DNA of 64,000 nucleotides from Chromobacterium sp. IIBBL 290-4 (GCF_024207115.1 NZ_CP100128.1:124001-188000); one strand, 5' to 3'; positions 43,196 through 54,392 are shown, counted from the stretch's first letter. The notes: a model not told the origin generated them from the letters alone. Translations and numbers: made by a program.

Positions 43196-44892
43196 ATGTT
43201 TCGGTGCAAAAGAAGGACGACATCCGCCGCGCCGTGATCCTGGGCGCCATGGACAAGCAGGAAGACCATGACGCCTTGCTGGCGCTGCTGGAGCAGACGC
43301 CGGAACAGGCGCTGGAGCTGTGTTTCTACGACGCCGACGCTTTGCCCGCCGACCTCCTGGCCGCGCTTTCCGCCAGGCTGGACCGCGGCGGCCGCCTGAA
43401 GATCCTGGCCTATCGTGCATTGCTGGCCCACACCCTGTCCCGGCTCGGCCTGCCGGCCCGGCAGGTCAGCCAGCAAGCCGCGCCGGCCGAGCCCCGCGCG
43501 CCGCTCCAGGCCATCGCGCTGGCCGGTTCGGCGCAAAGCCTGGAAAGCATACTGCGCATTGTGGAAAGCCTGCCGCTGGCCGACATCGCGGTCTTCGTCG
43601 CCCAGCATGTGCAGGAAAACCAGATCAATCTGCTGGATCAGCTGCTGCAGACTCGCACCGATTACCGGGTGGAAATGCCGCAGCATATGACGCGAATCGA
43701 AGCCGGCCGCCTGTATGTGGCGCCGCCAGGCCACCACATGAAGGCGGCGCACGGCTATGTCTACCTGACGCGCGACCGGCAAATCCAGTTCGCCCGCCCC
43801 TCCATCGACGCCCTGTTCCAATCCTTGGCCGGAGAATACGGCCCCAGCCTGCTGGCGGCGCTGCTATGCGGCTTCGGCAGCGACGGCGTGGACGGCTGCG
43901 CCGCCATCCGCGCCGCCGGCGGCTGCGTCATCGTGCAGGACGGCAGCGAATGCGCTCCGGCGCGGGTGATGCCGGACGCGGCCCGCGACGCCGGCCATTA
44001 CTCGCTGGCGCTGAAACTGCCCGCCATCTGCAGCTTCGCCGCCGCCATGGCCGCAGGACCGGCCGCCAAGCCCGAGGGCGACTTGCTGGAGCTGTTTTTG
44101 TCCGCCCTGGCCAGCCACTACGGCTGGGACTTCCGGCATTATCAGCGCGACAGCCTGCAGCGCCGCGTCGTCAATCTGATGGGGCAATTCAATCTGCGCG
44201 TGTTCGCCGACTTCCAGCGCGCGGTGCTGACCGACACCTCCCAGTTCGAGAGGCTGGCCGCGGAACTGCCGGTTGGCGTGACCAGCTTTTTCCGCCACCC
44301 CCCTCAACTCAAGCTATTGCGCGAAGAGGTGCTGCCCTATCTGTCCAGCTTTCCGCTGATCAAGCTGTGGTCGGCCGGCTGCTCCAGCGGCGAGGAACCC
44401 TACTCCCTGGCCATCATGCTGGAAGAGCTGGCGCTGCTGGATCGCAGCCATGTATTCGCCACCGACCTCAACCCCTACCTGCTGGAACTGGGCGCCAGCA
44501 GCCTGTTCCCGCGCGACGCGCTGGCGCTCAATCGGCAAAACTATCTGGCCAGCGGCGGCGAGAGGCTGTTCGACGCCTATCTGACCGACAATGGCCGCTT
44601 TTTGCGGCTGGCCGACGCGCTGCGGCAGCGCATTCTGTTCTACCGCCACTCGCTGACCGACGAAGGCGTGTTCAATGAATTTCAGCTGATCGTCTGCCGC
44701 AATGTGCTGATCTATTTCGACGCCGAGCTGCAGCGCCAGGTGCTGCGCCGCTTCGCCCGCTCGCTGCACGCCGACGGCTTCCTGGTGCTGGGCCCGCAGG
44801 ACGGCCTGCACCGGCAGGCGCTGGACTCGGGCTTCGAGCCCTATCGCCGCGGCAGCAGCGTCTATCGACTGGCCAGGAGCGCCGCGGCATGA
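43192..44892 (+). CDS. CheB-CheR fusion (methylesterase-methyltransferase)
   Basis: The product has 566 residues. After an unclear N-terminal 105 residues comes a CheB-like methylesterase domain with the catalytic triad visible: Ser113 in LAGSAQS, His139 in AQHVQEN and Asp231 in [10 protein letters not shown] CheR methyltransferase domain follows (about 300-566; [43 protein letters not shown]). In standard chemotaxis these activities set receptor methylation; in fused form they are common near hybrid kinases without receptors. Starts and stops overlap both neighbours, so the three genes are translated as one unit. The target of methylation is unknown; the coiled coil of the upstream kinase is a possible substrate. 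Confidence 0.9.
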   Translation: MNVSVQKKDDIRRAVILGAMDKQEDHDALLALLEQTPEQALELCFYDADALPADLLAALSARLDRGGRLKILAYRALLAHTLSRLGLPARQVSQQAAPAEPRAPLQAIALAGSAQSLESILRIVESLPLADIAVFVAQHVQENQINLLDQLLQTRTDYRVEMPQHMTRIEAGRLYVAPPGHHMKAAHGYVYLTRDRQIQFARPSIDALFQSLAGEYGPSLLAALLCGFGSDGVDGCAAIRAAGGCVIVQDGSECAPARVMPDAARDAGHYSLALKLPAICSFAAAMAAGPAAKPEGDLLELFLSALASHYGWDFRHYQRDSLQRRVVNLMGQFNLRVFADFQRAVLTDTSQFERLAAELPVGVTSFFRHPPQLKLLREEVLPYLSSFPLIKLWSAGCSSGEEPYSLAIMLEELALLDRSHVFATDLNPYLLELGASSLFPRDALALNRQNYLASGGERLFDAYLTDNGRFLRLADALRQRILFYRHSLTDEGVFNEFQLIVCRNVLIYFDAELQRQVLRRFARSLHADGFLVLGPQDGLHRQALDSGFEPYRRGSSVYRLARSAAA

Positions 44893-47267
44893 GCGAGCTT
44901 TTTTCCATCTTGGTGGTGGACGACAACATCAATAACCGCGTCACGCTGCGCGCGCTGCTGTCGCGGCTGCCGGACTGCGAGGTCATCGAGGCCGCCTCCG
45001 GCGAGGACGCGCTGATGTCGACGCTGGAAAACGATATCCACCTGATTCTGCTGGATGTGCAGATGCCCGGCATGGACGGTTTTGAAACCGCCGGCCATCT
45101 GCAGATGACGGAGCGGACCCGCAACATTCCCATCGTCTTCGTCACCGCCATTTTCAAGGCCGAAGAATTTTTCAGCCGCGGCTATGGCCTGGGCGCGGTG
45201 GACTATCTGACCAAACCGCTGGACGACAGCCTCTTGCTCAACCGCGTGCGGCTGTACCAGAAGCTGCACCAGCGCGAACAGGCGCTGCGGCTGCGCGGCC
45301 AGGAATTGGAAAGCGCCAATAAACAGCTGAGCGCCCAAACCGAGCATCTGCTGGCCGCGCGCGACGCCGCCGAAGCGGCCAACCGCGCCAAGAGCGAGTT
45401 CCTGGCGGTGATGAGCCATGAAATCCGCACGCCGCTCAACGGCGTGATCGGCATGACCGACCTGCTGCTGAAAACCCGGCTGGACGAGCAGCAGCGTCAT
45501 TACGTCAATGTGGTGCGCCGTTCCGGCGAGAACCTGCTGGCCATCATCAGCGACATCCTGGACTTTTCCAAGATCGAAGCCGGCAAGTTCGAACTCGACA
45601 AGCACCCCTTCTGCCTGAACACGCTGATCGAGGAAGTCGTGGAGAGGCTGTCCCCGGTGGCTTTCGGCAAGGGGCTGGAAATCCTGTGCGCCCTGCCGGC
45701 AAGGCTGATCGAGGTCGTCGGCGACGGCAAGCGCCTGGGGCAAGTCATCACCAATCTGATAGGCAATGCGGTCAAGTTCACCGAGCGCGGGCAGGTGTTG
45801 ATCCGCCTGCGCCTGGAAAACGAGTCGGAGGCGGAGCTCGCCTTCCACGTCAGCGTCCGCGATACCGGGATCGGCATCACGCCGGAGCAGCAGGCGCGCC
45901 TGTTTCGGCCCTTTAGCCAGGCCGACAGCTCCACTACCCGGCGCTTTGGCGGCACCGGACTGGGCCTGGCCATCTCGCAGCGGCTGCTGGGCATGATGAA
46001 CGGCCGGATAGAGCTGCACAGCGAGGCCGACAAGGGCTCGGAATTCCACTTCACGCTGAGCCTGCCCCGCGCGCCTCGCCAGTCCCCGCCGCCCGCGGCC
46101 GCCGACCTCAGCCATATCCGCGCGCTGGTCGTGGACGACAACCCCACCAATCTGGAAATCCTGCAGCACCAGCTGGCCTCCTGGCATTGCCAGGTGCGCG
46201 CGGCGAATGACGCGGCCCAGGCGCTGAAATTGCTGGACGAGCAAAGCGGCGACCCATTCAATCTGATCCTCACCGACATGATGATGCCGGACACCGATGG
46301 GCTGATGCTGCTTCAGCAAGTCCATGAACGCCTGGGAGAGCGCGCGCCGCCGGCCATACTGCTCAGCTCCGCCGCCGATGACTTCCTGCAGGTCAACCGC
46401 GCCATGCAGCTGGCCAAGCAAGTGCTGTCCAAGCCGGTGCGCCGCTCAGAATTGCTCAATGCGCTGCTCAGGCTGGAGGCGGAAGGGCCGGCGGCATCCG
46501 AGGAAGCTACGCCCCGATGCGTCCGGCTGCGCGGCCACGTGCTGCTGGTTGAGGACAATATGGTCAATCAGGAGCTGGCCGGCGCCATGCTGACCAATCT
46601 GGGCTGCACCTTCACGCTGGCGCGCAATGGCGAGCTGGCGCTGGCGGCGCTGGCGGAAAGCCCTTACGACCTGGCGCTGATGGATTGCGAAATGCCGGTG
46701 CTGGACGGCTGGCAGACCACGGCCGCCATCCGGGCCGGCGAAAACGGCCAAACCAGCCGCCTGACCATCGTCGCGCTGACGGCCAACGCCGGCGTGGGCG
46801 AAAGGGAGCGCTGCCTGGATGCCGGCATGGACGACTATTTGAGCAAACCGTTCAACCAGCAGCAGTTAGCCGAAGCGCTGTCGCGCTGGTTGCCGCTGGA
46901 TCTGGAATGCATCCATCAAGAGGAAGCGGAAACGCTCTGGCTGGACCCGGCCACCCACAACGCCATTCATGCCATCCGCTCCGACCTGCTTGAAAAGATG
47001 CTGGCCGCCTGGCTGCAGGAGAGCCCGGCCATGCTGGCCGGCATCCGCCAGGCTATCGCCGCCGACGACGGCCCGGCCTTGTTCCGGCAGGCCCACGCGC
47101 TAAAGAACAGCTCGGCCAGCATAGGCGCGCTGCCGCTGTCCTCGCTATGCCAGACCTTGGAAAAACTGGGCAAGAACGCCGACATCGCCGACGCCGCCAA
47201 ATTGCAGGACCAATTGGACCACGCCTTCTACCACACCATGGAAGCGTTGAAGCAGCTGAGTCCCTGA
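44889..47267 (+). CDS. Hybrid histidine kinase REC-HisKA-HATPase-REC-REC-HPt
   Basis: The product has 792 residues and is cytosolic, with no membrane segment. An N-terminal receiver (Asp56 in [11 protein letters not shown]) is followed by a coiled coil, HisKA ([10 protein letters not shown], His177) and the ATPase ([19 protein letters not shown]). Two more receivers (Asp463 in [11 protein letters not shown]; Asp599 in [11 protein letters not shown]) and a C-terminal HPt domain ([10 protein letters not shown], His736) complete it. All four phosphorelay modules are in one chain. The N-terminal receiver can accept phosphate from the upstream hybrid kinase, giving a two-kinase cascade. The start overlaps the CheB-CheR stop. 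It converges with a minus-strand gene one base beyond its stop. Confidence 0.93.
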   Translation: MSELFSILVVDDNINNRVTLRALLSRLPDCEVIEAASGEDALMSTLENDIHLILLDVQMPGMDGFETAGHLQMTERTRNIPIVFVTAIFKAEEFFSRGYGLGAVDYLTKPLDDSLLLNRVRLYQKLHQREQALRLRGQELESANKQLSAQTEHLLAARDAAEAANRAKSEFLAVMSHEIRTPLNGVIGMTDLLLKTRLDEQQRHYVNVVRRSGENLLAIISDILDFSKIEAGKFELDKHPFCLNTLIEEVVERLSPVAFGKGLEILCALPARLIEVVGDGKRLGQVITNLIGNAVKFTERGQVLIRLRLENESEAELAFHVSVRDTGIGITPEQQARLFRPFSQADSSTTRRFGGTGLGLAISQRLLGMMNGRIELHSEADKGSEFHFTLSLPRAPRQSPPPAAADLSHIRALVVDDNPTNLEILQHQLASWHCQVRAANDAAQALKLLDEQSGDPFNLILTDMMMPDTDGLMLLQQVHERLGERAPPAILLSSAADDFLQVNRAMQLAKQVLSKPVRRSELLNALLRLEAEGPAASEEATPRCVRLRGHVLLVEDNMVNQELAGAMLTNLGCTFTLARNGELALAALAESPYDLALMDCEMPVLDGWQTTAAIRAGENGQTSRLTIVALTANAGVGERERCLDAGMDDYLSKPFNQQQLAEALSRWLPLDLECIHQEEAETLWLDPATHNAIHAIRSDLLEKMLAAWLQESPAMLAGIRQAIAADDGPALFRQAHALKNSSASIGALPLSSLCQTLEKLGKNADIADAAKLQDQLDHAFYHTMEALKQLSP

Positions 47268-47268
47268 C

Positions 47269-47832
47269 TCAGGCGCGCTTGGCGATGCAATGCAAGTAGG
47301 AGCCGCCATGCAGCATATTGATCAGTCCGCGCGCGAACTGCGGGTCCACCGCCAAGCTGCCGTCCGAGCGGCCCAGGATGCCGTTGTCGTTCAAAAAGGT
47401 CCGCGAAGCGAATGCCGCGCCATGCATCACCAGATTGCGCGCGCGCATATTCGCGTTGCCGGGCTGCAAGCCATCCAGCCGCAATGACACGCCCTCCGGC
47501 CCGTCGAACATCTCCGCCGCCCGGCATACCCCCAGGCAGGAGGCATTGGACGCAGGATCGTTGGAAAAGTCCGAGGCCATGGCCAGGTTGGCGTTCCGCT
47601 CCCGTCCCGCGCCATGCGCCACCAGGAAGCGCTGCACGCCGCACTCCAGGGTATCGAAGACGAATAAGCGCTCCTCGCTGGACGGCAGGCTGAAATCGAC
47701 CACCGCCCAGTAAAGCAGACTGGCGCGGGGGTGCAGGGCTCTTTGCACCGCGACCATGTCCCGCACCGAGAAAGCCGGCAAGCCGGCCTGTTCCGCCAAG
47801 CTCAGCAAGACTTCTTCCACATCCTGGTCCAT
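47269..47832 (-). CDS. Murein L,D-transpeptidase-like protein (YkuD_2 fold) lacking the family cysteine
   Basis: The product has 187 residues. The order YWAVVDFSLPSSEERLFVFD, FLVAHGAG, DFSNDPASNASCLGV, GVSLRLDGLQPGN, VMHGAAFAS and GILGRSDGSLA follows the YkuD_2 family of putative L,D-transpeptidases. Catalytically active members read HG (here His137) and GRSxGCPA, but here the cysteine is replaced by Ser159. Two cysteines (99 and 103) lie in another segment. No signal peptide is visible, so it would be cytosolic, unlike its periplasmic relatives. A GAGGAGG site precedes ATG 47832, which supports the start and the gene. The family call was made from memory of the motif pattern. Function is uncertain and may be non-enzymatic. 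Confidence 0.68.
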   Translation of the reverse strand: MDQDVEEVLLSLAEQAGLPAFSVRDMVAVQRALHPRASLLYWAVVDFSLPSSEERLFVFDTLECGVQRFLVAHGAGRERNANLAMASDFSNDPASNASCLGVCRAAEMFDGPEGVSLRLDGLQPGNANMRARNLVMHGAAFASRTFLNDNGILGRSDGSLAVDPQFARGLINMLHGGSYLHCIAKRA

Positions 47833-47965
47833 GCGCCCTCCTCGCATCCGGTTTCGCCCAAACACGACATCCAAACAGTATAGGCAATGCGCGCTCGTCC
47901 ATTCCGGCTCGACACTCCGGCCGGCGCTGGCTACATTGGCAGCTAAAGCGGCCGAGGAGGCGAAG

Positions 47966-49087
47966 ATGAAGGCATTGGGCAAGAAATCGAAGGGCATCCG
48001 CTTGGAGCGGATGCAAAACTCGCCGCGCTGGAACGGCAGCGGCTTCGCCAACACCCAGCCCACCGGCCCCGGCCGCCGCGATCCCGGCGCGGCCATGCCC
48101 TCGCTGCGCGACTTCCTGTGCGGCGGCGAGCGGCGCGTTCCCGCCGGCCCCCTCCCCACGCATGACCCGCGCCACGACTGGCGCAAACCGCCGGAGTCCG
48201 GCCTGCGCGCCACCTGGCTGGGCCACTCCAGCGTATTGATCGAGATCGACGGCCTGCGGCTGCTGACCGATCCGGTCTGGGGCAGCCGCGCCTCGCCCAC
48301 CCGCCTGGCCGGCCCCAAGCGCTTCCAGCCGTCTCCGGTCAAGCTGAAGGAGCTGCCGCCGCTGGATGCGATCCTGGTCTCGCACGACCATTACGACCAT
48401 CTGGACTACCCCACCATCCGCGTTCTGGCCCAGACCGGCGCGCCCTTCGTCACCTCGCTGGGCGTCGGCGCGCATCTGGAAGCCTTCGGCGTGCCGCCCG
48501 AGCGCATCATCGAACTGGACTGGTGGGAGAGCTACCGGCATCCCGGCTCGGAACTCACCGTCACCGCCACGCCCTCGCAGCATTTCTCCGGCCGCGGCCT
48601 GAAAGACCGCAACGCCACGCTGTGGTCCTCGCTATCCATCCGCACGCCCAGGCATTCGGTGTTCTTCAGCGGCGATACCGGCCTGACCCGCCAATTCGAG
48701 GAGATACGCGAGCGGATGGGCCCATTCGATCTGGTGATGCTGGAAATAGGCGCTTACCACCCGGCCTGGGGCGACATCCACCTGGGGCCGGCCAATGCGC
48801 TGGAAGCGCTGGACATGCTGGGCGGCGGCGCGTTTCTACCGGTGCACTGGGGCACGTTCAACCTGGCGATGCACGCCTGGGACGAGCCGGCGGAAACGCT
48901 GCTGGCGCTGTCCGAACGGCGCGATGTCCGGCTGCTGATGCCGCGCCAAGGCCAGCCGCAGGAGCCCGCGCGCGCAGACAAGACCGAAACCTGGTGGCGC
49001 GCCGTCGATACCCTGAACCAGCCGGCCCCGCTGGAACCCGAGGCGTTGGAAACCCAAGCCAAAACCCTGCCCTGGCCGCTGGATTGA
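47966..49087 (+). CDS. MBL-fold hydrolase, NAPE-PLD-like
   Basis: The product has 373 residues. The opening LGKKSKGIRLERMQNSPRWNG is followed by ATWLGHSSVLIEIDGLRLLTDPVWG, the zinc motif SHDHYDHLD, FFSGDTGLTRQFEEI, the LEIGAYHPAWGDIHLGPANA segment and PVHWGTFNLAMHAWDEP. This order is typical of the NAPE-PLD / UlaG-like branch, whose members hydrolyse phosphodiester or lactone bonds. No signal peptide, so it is cytosolic or peripherally bound. GAGGAGG lies about 5 nt before ATG 47966. It is divergent from the transpeptidase-like gene with 133 bp between starts. A strong hairpin follows it. Confidence 0.88.
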   Translation: MKALGKKSKGIRLERMQNSPRWNGSGFANTQPTGPGRRDPGAAMPSLRDFLCGGERRVPAGPLPTHDPRHDWRKPPESGLRATWLGHSSVLIEIDGLRLLTDPVWGSRASPTRLAGPKRFQPSPVKLKELPPLDAILVSHDHYDHLDYPTIRVLAQTGAPFVTSLGVGAHLEAFGVPPERIIELDWWESYRHPGSELTVTATPSQHFSGRGLKDRNATLWSSLSIRTPRHSVFFSGDTGLTRQFEEIRERMGPFDLVMLEIGAYHPAWGDIHLGPANALEALDMLGGGAFLPVHWGTFNLAMHAWDEPAETLLALSERRDVRLLMPRQGQPQEPARADKTETWWRAVDTLNQPAPLEPEALETQAKTLPWPLD

Positions 49088-49106
49088 CATGCCGCGCCCT
49101 CGCCCC

Positions 49107-49135
49107 CAAACGCGCCTCGCACCGAGGCGCGTTTG
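49107..49135 (+). terminator. Hairpin after NAPE-PLD-like gene
   Basis: A perfect 13-bp stem (CAAACGCGCCTCG / CGAGGCGCGTTTG) with a 3-nt loop starts 20 bp after the stop. No T-run follows, but the stem is very stable. Confidence 0.65.
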
Positions 49136-49147
49136 TCATTACCGTCA

Positions 49148-49175
49148 TTGAGTTTTCACTCCAAGCGAGTATATT
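49148..49175 (+). promoter_or_regulatory. Candidate sigma70 promoter of chitinase gene
   Basis: TTGAGT (49148-49153) and TATATT (49170-49175) are separated by 16 bp. The predicted leader of about 80 nt is AT-rich except for a 16-bp perfect GC palindrome at 49225-49240. Confidence 0.45.
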
Positions 49176-49224
49176 AAGCAAGGCTGAAAAATATCAGCAG
49201 TTTTATAAACAAAATAAAACATAT

Positions 49225-49240
49225 CGCCGCCGCGGCGGCG
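49225..49240. promoter_or_regulatory. 16-bp perfect palindrome in chitinase leader
   Basis: CGCCGCCGCGGCGGCG is a perfect palindrome inside otherwise AT-rich DNA, 23 bp before the chitinase start. It may be a regulator site or an mRNA hairpin that covers the region before the weak ribosome site. Confidence 0.4.
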
Positions 49241-49262
49241 TATTGCTTAAGGTATCGATCAG

Positions 49263-50612
49263 ATGAAACCCTTCATCGCCCTCTCCGCGCTGGCTGCCGC
49301 ATTGACCGGCCTCGCCAGCCCCATCGCCCATGCCGGCGTGTTCGCCCCCTATGTGGATGTCACGCTGTGGCCGACGCCGCAGATCGACAAGATAGGCGTC
49401 AACCAGGGCATCCAGCAGTTCACCCTGGCCTTCGTCACCGCCCAGAACGGTTGCAACCCGTCTTGGGGCGGCGTGATGCCGATTCCCGGCAACGCCGCCG
49501 ACACCCAGATGGCGGCCATCGCCTCCGGCATAGCCAATTTCCGCGCCAAAGGCGGCGAGGTGATGGTGTCCTTCGGCGGCGCCAACGGCCTGCCGCTGCA
49601 GCAGGCCTGCTCCACTCCCGCCGCGCTGCAGGCGGCTTACCAAAAGGTGCTGGACGCCTACCAGCTCAACCGCATCGACTTCGACATCGAAGGCACCGCC
49701 CAGACCGACGCCGCGGCCAATCAGCGCAACTTCGCCGCCGTGGCGGCGCTGCAGAAAAGCTACCAGGCCAAGGGCAAGACGCTGCATGTATCGCTGACCC
49801 TGCCGGTGATGCCCTACGGCCTGACCCAGGACGGGCTCAATGTGCTGAACGCGGCGCTGAAAAGCGGAACCACGCTCGACACCGTCAATGTGATGGCGAT
49901 GGACTACGGCCAGCGCAACAGCGATATGGGCGCGGCGGCCAAGCAGGCGGCCCAGGCTCTGTACGGCCAGCTGGATGCGGCTTACAAGGCCCGCGGCCAG
50001 ACGCTCTCCGCCGCCCAGCTGTGGACCAAGATAGGCGTCACGCCCATGGTCGGCCTCAACGACACTCGGCCGGAAACCTTCACCCTGGCCAATGCCGCCA
50101 GCCTGTCCGCCTTCGCCTCCGGCAACGGCCTGGGCACGCTGTCCATGTGGTCCATCAGCCGCGATCAGGCCTGCCCCGGCAATGCCGCCACCGTCGGCCC
50201 CGCTTGCTCCGGCATCAGCCAAACCGCCTACGCCTTCAGCAATGCCTTCAAGACCGCCGCCAAAAACCATTGGGGCAGCGGCGTGACCCAAGATCCGAGC
50301 TACGGCGGCGGTAGTTCCGGCAATGGCGGCCCGGTCAATGGCCAAGCCTGGTCGGCCAGCCAGATCTACCTGTCCGGCAACCTGGTCAGCTACGCCGGCG
50401 CGACATGGAAAGCGCAATGGTGGACCCAGGGCGACACGCCGGGCCAGGCCGCGGTCTGGCAGCAGCAAGGCGGCGCGCAGCAGAACTGGTCCGCCGGCAC
50501 CGTCTACAACGGCGGCGCCTGCGCGCTGTACCAGGGCAAGAAGTACTGCGCCAAATGGTGGAGCCAGGGCAATGTGCCCAGCGCCGGCGACCCTTGGGCG
50601 CCAGCCAACTAA
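49263..50612 (+). CDS. Secreted GH18 chitinase with two CBM5/12 chitin-binding modules
   Basis: The product has 449 residues. A Sec signal ends near SPIAHAG (about 24). The GH18 barrel (about 25-335) contains VMVSFGGANG (the SxGG strand) and the catalytic segment RIDFDIEG with Asp139, Asp141 and the acid Glu143. VMAMDYG is the other conserved strand. A Gly/Ser-rich linker leads to two small aromatic-rich modules (WSASQIYLSGNLVSYAGATW / WWTQGD, then WSAGTVYNGGACALYQGKKY / WWSQGN) of the CBM5/12 type. It hydrolyses beta-1,4 linkages of chitin outside the cell. Chitin use is a hallmark of Chromobacterium-like bacteria, where chitinases are often under quorum sensing; no lux-type box was identified here. 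A strong terminator follows. Confidence 0.94.
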   Translation: MKPFIALSALAAALTGLASPIAHAGVFAPYVDVTLWPTPQIDKIGVNQGIQQFTLAFVTAQNGCNPSWGGVMPIPGNAADTQMAAIASGIANFRAKGGEVMVSFGGANGLPLQQACSTPAALQAAYQKVLDAYQLNRIDFDIEGTAQTDAAANQRNFAAVAALQKSYQAKGKTLHVSLTLPVMPYGLTQDGLNVLNAALKSGTTLDTVNVMAMDYGQRNSDMGAAAKQAAQALYGQLDAAYKARGQTLSAAQLWTKIGVTPMVGLNDTRPETFTLANAASLSAFASGNGLGTLSMWSISRDQACPGNAATVGPACSGISQTAYAFSNAFKTAAKNHWGSGVTQDPSYGGGSSGNGGPVNGQAWSASQIYLSGNLVSYAGATWKAQWWTQGDTPGQAAVWQQQGGAQQNWSAGTVYNGGACALYQGKKYCAKWWSQGNVPSAGDPWAPAN

Positions 50613-50633
50613 GGGAATGCCTGACTAAACGCC

Positions 50634-50661
50634 AAGGCCGGGTTGCCCCGGCCTTTTGCTT
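50634..50661 (+). terminator. Rho-independent terminator after chitinase
   Basis: A 9-bp stem (AAGGCCGGG / CCCGGCCTT) with a TTGC loop is followed by TTGCTTTT. It starts 22 bp after the chitinase stop. Confidence 0.85.
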
Positions 50662-50677
50662 TTCAACAGCCCTTGGA

Positions 50678-51121
50678 TCACGCGCCGGCATCGGCCTCCA
50701 CCAGCCTGGCCAGCTGGTTCAGCGATTGCTGCCAGCCTAGATAACAGTTTTCCGGCGGAATCGCGTCGGGAATGCCTTCCTGAGTAATCGACACATCCAC
50801 GCCGCAGTCCAGCGCCTGCAAGACAATGGTAGTCATCATCTCGCCCGGCAAGCCGGCGTCTTCAAAACGGTCGCTGTAGCGAATGCGCGCAGCCGTTTCC
50901 AGCTCCAGGTATCGCCCGCCAAAAGCATGGACCTGCCCGCTGGCGAAAGCGAGAAACTCCATTTTATAGCCGCCGCCGACGCGGGCATCATGCTCCAGCA
51001 CCCGGCAGACGAAACCTTCGGGCGGCAGCCATTTGGCCAGCGCCAGCGGATCGAGAAAGGCGCGGTAGACGCGCTCCGGCTGCGCGCGCAGCACGCGGTG
51101 CAGGCGTATCGTATTCGGCAT
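50678..51121 (-). CDS. SRPBCC / AHSA1-type domain protein
   Basis: The product has 147 residues. The features IRLHRVLRAQPERVYRAFLDPLALAKWLPPEGF, GGGYKMEF and the C-terminal helix GWQQSLNQLARLVEA match the AHSA1 branch of the START/SRPBCC superfamily, which forms a deep ligand pocket. Some relatives activate Hsp90-type ATPases, and bacterial members are usually uncharacterised ligand binders. ATG 51121 has GGAG 8 nt before it; a longer frame would run into a repeat element and is rejected. The gene converges with the chitinase. Confidence 0.88.
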   Translation of the reverse strand: MPNTIRLHRVLRAQPERVYRAFLDPLALAKWLPPEGFVCRVLEHDARVGGGYKMEFLAFASGQVHAFGGRYLELETAARIRYSDRFEDAGLPGEMMTTIVLQALDCGVDVSITQEGIPDAIPPENCYLGWQQSLNQLARLVEADAGA

Positions 51122-51177
51122 GGCGGCTCCTAAATCATGACATTGGGAATTGCAGCATAGCGCATGCTCGGCAAACC

Positions 51178-51222
51178 GCCCCCTCTCCCCCGGCCCCTCT
51201 CCCACAAGGGGAGAGGGGGGAA
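51178..51222 (+). repeat. REP-like palindromic repeat, copy 1
   Basis: CCCCTCTCCC and GGGAGAGGGG form a 10-bp stem (51194-51203 / 51209-51218), preceded by a further CCCCCTCTCCCC. A second copy in opposite orientation lies at 51471-51513. Between them, AGCCCCGTAGCGCGG (51317) and CCGTGCTACGGGGTT (51401) form another inverted pair. The whole 406-bp gap 51122-51527 is thus a mosaic of repeats with no gene. Confidence 0.7.
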
Positions 51223-51470
51223 TGTCGACAGGGTTGCCCACCGATCCCGAACCGACTCATCGCCAAAACCATATCCCCGCAAACGCTAGGCCATGGCGCG
51301 GATTACGCCAACCGCCAGCCCCGTAGCGCGGCTTGGCCGAAGGTCATACCCGCTAGCGATGCCGGTGCGATTAAACGGGCCGCGGTATGGCCATGGCCAC
51401 CCGTGCTACGGGGTTGAAACAAGGCTTGCGCCCAGCCCAGGTCGGTTTGCGCCATGTTTTTGCCGCAGGG

Positions 51471-51513
51471 AAGCCCCTCTCCCCTGGCGGGAGAGGGGTT
51501 GGGGAGAGGGGAA
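51471..51513 (-). repeat. REP-like palindromic repeat, copy 2 (inverted)
   Basis: CCCCTCTCCCC (51474-51484) pairs with GGGAGAGGGG (51489-51498), followed by TT and GGGGAGAGGGG. This is the reverse-oriented counterpart of 51178-51222. It ends 15 bp after the mmsA-like stop on the other strand and could also act as a transcript-end structure there. Confidence 0.7.
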
Positions 51514-51527
51514 AAGCCTAGGCCATG

Positions 51528-53021
51528 CTACAAGCTGGGGAAGGCGAACTGCGAGGCCTCGTGGCTGGCGCGCTGCGGCCAGCGCTGGGTTATCGCCTTG
51601 CGCCGGGTGTAGAAACGCACGCCGTCCGGGCCGTAGGCGTGCAAGTCGCCGAACAAGGACCGCTTCCAGCCGCCGAAGCTGTGGTAGGCCACCGGCACCG
51701 GCAGCGGCACGTTGATGCCCACCATGCCCACTTCCACCGTGTCGGCGAACAGACGCGCCGCCTCGCCATCGCGAGTGAAGATGCAGGTGCCGTTGCCGTA
51801 TTCGTGGGCGTTGATCAGCGCGATGGCCTCTTCCAGGCTGTTCACGCGCACCACGCACAACACCGGGCCGAAGATTTCTTCCTGGTAGATGCGCATCTGC
51901 GGCGTCACCCGGTCGAACAGGCAGCCGCCGAGGAAGAAGCCGCCCTCATGGCCCGGCACCTGGATGCCGCGGCCATCGACCACCAGCGCCGCGCCGGCCG
52001 CCACGCCGTCGGCGATGTAGCCGCTCACCTTGTCCAGATGGGCGCGCGTCACCAGCGGGCCCATGTCCAGGCCCGGCGAGGTGCCCGGCCCCACTTTCAA
52101 GGCTTGGATCTGCGGCGTGAGCTTGGCGATCAGCGCGTCGGCGGCTTGGTCGCCGACGCAGACAGCAACCGATATCGCCATGCAGCGTTCGCCGCAGGAG
52201 CCGTAGGCCGCGCCCATCAGGGCGCTGACGGTGTTGTCGAGATCGGCGTCCGGCAGCACCACCGCGTGGTTCTTGGCGCCGCCCAGGGCCTGCACCCGTT
52301 TGCCGCGGCGGCTGCCCTCGGCGTAGATGTATTCGGCGATCGGCGTGGAGCCGACGAAGCTGACGGCCTTGACCTCCGGCGCGGCCAACAGCGCGTCCAC
52401 CGCTTCCTTGTCGCCATGCACCACATTGAGCACGCCCTTGGGCAAGCCGGCCTCGTGCAGCAGGCGGGCGATCAGCAGCGTGGAGCAGGGATCGCGCTCC
52501 GACGGCTTCAGCACAAAGGTATTGCCGCAGGCGATGGCCAGCGGATACATCCACAGCGGCACCATGGCCGGGAAGTTGAACGGGGTGATGCCGGCCACCA
52601 CGCCCAGCGGCTGGAAATCGCTCCAGGCGTCGATATTGGGGCCGGCGTTGCGGCTGTACTCGCCCTTCAGCAGCTCCGGCGCGGCGCAGGCGTATTCGAC
52701 GTTCTCGATGCCGCGCTTCAGCTCGCCGGCGGCGTCTTCCAGGGTCTTGCCGTGCTCGCGGCTGATCAGCGGCACGATCTCGGTCTCATGCTGCTCCAGC
52801 AGCTGCTTGAAGCGGAACAGCACCTGCGCCCGCTTGGCTGGCGGCGTGTCGCGCCAGGCCGGAAACGCCGCCTGGGCGGCCGCCACCGCCTGCGCCACGG
52901 TGGTGGCGTCGGCCAGTTGCACCTCGGCGATGGCTACGCCAGTGGAGGGGTTGAATACCAGCGCGCGGCGGCTGCCGCCGTCGCAGGCTTCGCCGTGGAT
53001 CAGGTGTTGCACAATCGTCAT
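51528..53021 (-). CDS. mmsA: CoA-acylating (methyl)malonate-semialdehyde dehydrogenase
   Basis: The product has 497 residues. The aldehyde dehydrogenase fold has the [14 protein letters not shown] segment, [27 protein letters not shown] and the catalytic loop [11 protein letters not shown], which is the MMSDH version of the active site. It oxidises malonate semialdehyde or methylmalonate semialdehyde to acetyl- or propionyl-CoA using CoA and NAD. It lies 33 nt downstream of the omega-aminotransferase in the same operon, the order seen for beta-alanine catabolism (BauA then BauC-like). With the divergent LysR gene this makes a compact catabolic module. Valine or inositol breakdown is less likely, given the aminotransferase partner. 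Confidence 0.92.
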   Translation of the reverse strand: MTIVQHLIHGEACDGGSRRALVFNPSTGVAIAEVQLADATTVAQAVAAAQAAFPAWRDTPPAKRAQVLFRFKQLLEQHETEIVPLISREHGKTLEDAAGELKRGIENVEYACAAPELLKGEYSRNAGPNIDAWSDFQPLGVVAGITPFNFPAMVPLWMYPLAIACGNTFVLKPSERDPCSTLLIARLLHEAGLPKGVLNVVHGDKEAVDALLAAPEVKAVSFVGSTPIAEYIYAEGSRRGKRVQALGGAKNHAVVLPDADLDNTVSALMGAAYGSCGERCMAISVAVCVGDQAADALIAKLTPQIQALKVGPGTSPGLDMGPLVTRAHLDKVSGYIADGVAAGAALVVDGRGIQVPGHEGGFFLGGCLFDRVTPQMRIYQEEIFGPVLCVVRVNSLEEAIALINAHEYGNGTCIFTRDGEAARLFADTVEVGMVGINVPLPVPVAYHSFGGWKRSLFGDLHAYGPDGVRFYTRRKAITQRWPQRASHEASQFAFPSL

Positions 53022-53054
53022 TTCAGCTTCTCTTTATCTCAATGGGAAATCGCT

Positions 53055-54392
<1,338 letters not shown>

